From: an uncultured Flavobacteriales bacterium
GTDB lineage: Bacteria > Bacteroidota > Bacteroidia > Flavobacteriales_E > Vicingaceae
Direction: 5' to 3'
Length of the DNA: 50,053 nucleotides
Assembly: GCA_905479995.1 (NCBI GenBank)
Contig: CAJQON010000029.1
Span: forward strand, 1 to 50,053
In this document: positions 49,243 to 50,053 of the stretch, piece by piece
Layout of the letters: the number at the start of each line of letters is the position of its first letter
How positions within the stretch are numbered: position 1 is the stretch's first letter
The notes under the pieces: generated by a model
The model's database searches: none
The model's input: the letters and a program-made list of their open reading frames with translations, nothing else
What the model was told of the DNA's origin: nothing
Made by a program: the position numbers and the translations under genes

Positions 49243-50053
49243 ATGACCGAACAAACACAACAAATACAAACCCAACTCTGGAACATCGCCAACACCCTGA
49301 GGGGTAAGATGGATGCAGATGATTTTAGAGATTACATATTAGGCTTCATCTTCTACAAATACCTAAGTAGGAAAATGGAATTGTATGCCGATACTATTCT
49401 AAAACCAGACGGACTCACCTTTGCAGAAGTAGAAGGACATGCTCAAGAAGCAGAACTAATAGAAGCATTAAGAGATGCGGCTCTAGACAAACTAGGTTAC
49501 TTCTTAGCACCATCAGAATTGTTTTCAGAATTAGCACGAAGAGGAAACGCAGGAGGAAAGAACCAATTTATATTAGGAGATTTAGCCAAAGTGCTAACCC
49601 ACATAGAGCAAAGCACAATGGGTTCTGAAAGTGAAGAAGACTTTGGTAACCTGTTCGAAGACTTAGATTTAACCAGTTCAAAGCTCGGTAAATCCGAAAA
49701 CGACAAAAACGAACTCATTGTAAAAGTGCTTTCACACTTAGATGAAATTGATTTCGATTTAGAAAACACCGAAAGTGATGTGCTGGGAGATGCTTATGAG
49801 TATCTGATTGGTCAGTTCGCTAGTGGAGCAGGAAAAAAGGCAGGAGAGTTTTATACACCACAACAAGTATCTAAAGTTCTCGCACAATTGGTAACACAAG
49901 GAAAAGACAAACTAAAATCAGTTTACGATCCTACTTGTGGTTCTGGTTCATTGCTATTGCGTGTAGCTAAAGAAGTAGGCGATGTAAGTTCATTTTACGG
50001 ACAAGAAATGAACCCAACTACCTACAACTTGTGCCGAATGAACATGATTATGC
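49243..50053 (+). CDS. hsdM: Type I restriction-modification DNA methyltransferase subunit, 5' part
   Basis: 270 codons are visible from the ATG at 49243 and the gene runs off the window. It begins M-T-E-Q-T-Q-Q-I-Q-T-Q-L-W-N-I-A-N-T-L-R-G-K-M-type sequence, with an N-terminal helical domain (about 1-160). The N6-adenine methylase core then starts with L-G-D-A-Y-E-Y-L-I-G-Q-F-A, K-A-G-E-F-Y-T-P and the SAM-binding motif D-P-T-C-G-S-G-S-L-L-L. HsdM methylates adenines as part of an M2S complex and protects DNA from HsdR. The NPPY/F motif is beyond the edge. Codon usage is visibly richer in C-ending codons than neighbouring genes, a sign of transfer. hsdS and hsdR are presumably downstream. Confidence 0.94.
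   Translation, partial: MTEQTQQIQTQLWNIANTLRGKMDADDFRDYILGFIFYKYLSRKMELYADTILKPDGLTFAEVEGHAQEAELIEALRDAALDKLGYFLAPSELFSELARRGNAGGKNQFILGDLAKVLTHIEQSTMGSESEEDFGNLFEDLDLTSSKLGKSENDKNELIVKVLSHLDEIDFDLENTESDVLGDAYEYLIGQFASGAGKKAGEFYTPQQVSKVLAQLVTQGKDKLKSVYDPTCGSGSLLLRVAKEVGDVSSFYGQEMNPTTYNLCRMNMIM

Noticed and set aside
49497-49769. 90-codon minus-strand frame opposite hsdM
   Set aside because: HsdM coding is certain here. The opposite frame is Ser-rich and featureless.
1-50053. CRISPR array or insertion sequence
   Set aside because: No regularly spaced repeat units, no cas gene, no transposase and no IS-type terminal repeats around a transposase frame were found. The only direct repeats of note are the two GGGGGCAG copies.

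Overview
The window is chromosomal DNA of a member of the Bacteroidota, most likely order Flavobacteriales. It is AT-rich, with signal peptides ending in F-S-Q or F-A-Q and few Shine-Dalgarno sites. Several starts carry promoter boxes of the TTG / TAnnTTTG type. The families are typical of that order: fused alpha/beta 2-oxo acid dehydrogenase E1, LTA-synthase-like sulfatase, a two-component propeller sensor, an ABCG-like ABC protein, bifunctional RibBA and a GreA-like protein next to YebC.

Layout. Bases 1-1830 hold two unrecognised minus-strand genes separated by imperfect palindromes that resemble gene-cassette recombination sites. Bases 1858-5336 hold a carboxypeptidase-regulatory-like membrane protein, a SlyD-like FKBP isomerase, Kdo transferase (waaA) and an outer-membrane barrel protein. 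Bases 5445-14602 are a tightly packed plus-strand operon of nine genes for nucleotide sugars: WbpE, Ugd, UDP-glucuronate decarboxylase, WbpD, WbpB, a WbpA/TviB-type dehydrogenase, RmlB, a WbpP/TviC-type epimerase and a PHP-type phosphatase. Together they can make UDP-GlcNAc(3NAc)A, UDP-xylose, a UDP-GalNAc(A)-type sugar and a dTDP-4-keto sugar. No glycosyltransferase, flippase or polymerase is present in the window. Bases 14599-18004 hold a phosphodiesterase-like lipoprotein, RuvX, RibBA and YebC.

Bases 18001-25001 are a minus-strand envelope-modification operon. It encodes a LysM / lytic-transglycosylase-like protein whose expected catalytic Glu is Cys, two SGNH esterase-like proteins, a HAD phosphatase, an MBOAT acyltransferase and a GreA-like protein. 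MBOAT plus SGNH is the layout of polysaccharide or peptidoglycan O-acetylation systems. The second SGNH gene is interrupted by one in-frame TGA, and its reading frame is otherwise intact through the catalytic D-x-x-H. Bases 25105-31439 hold a large sensor kinase with no good canonical start, a SUI1-like factor, a lipid kinase, an LTA-synthase-like protein and a 43-residue Cys-rich membrane peptide. Bases 31561-44425 hold the E1 fusion, a membrane patatin, the ABC protein, a secreted protein, a lipoprotein, a sodium:solute symporter, a class V aminotransferase-like enzyme and a DUF58 protein.

Bases 44426-50053 are accessory. A stable-RNA type promoter and structured leader precede tRNA-Asp(GTC). 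Beyond the tRNA and its terminator lie G-rich direct repeats and a run of minus-strand genes: a HEPN protein, small proteins, a DUF3987 P-loop protein and an excisionase-like HTH protein. An unrecognised 270-residue protein follows, divergent from the start of a type I restriction-modification hsdM gene that is cut by the window edge. This looks like a tRNA-associated mobile or defence island whose integrase, if it has one, lies outside the window.
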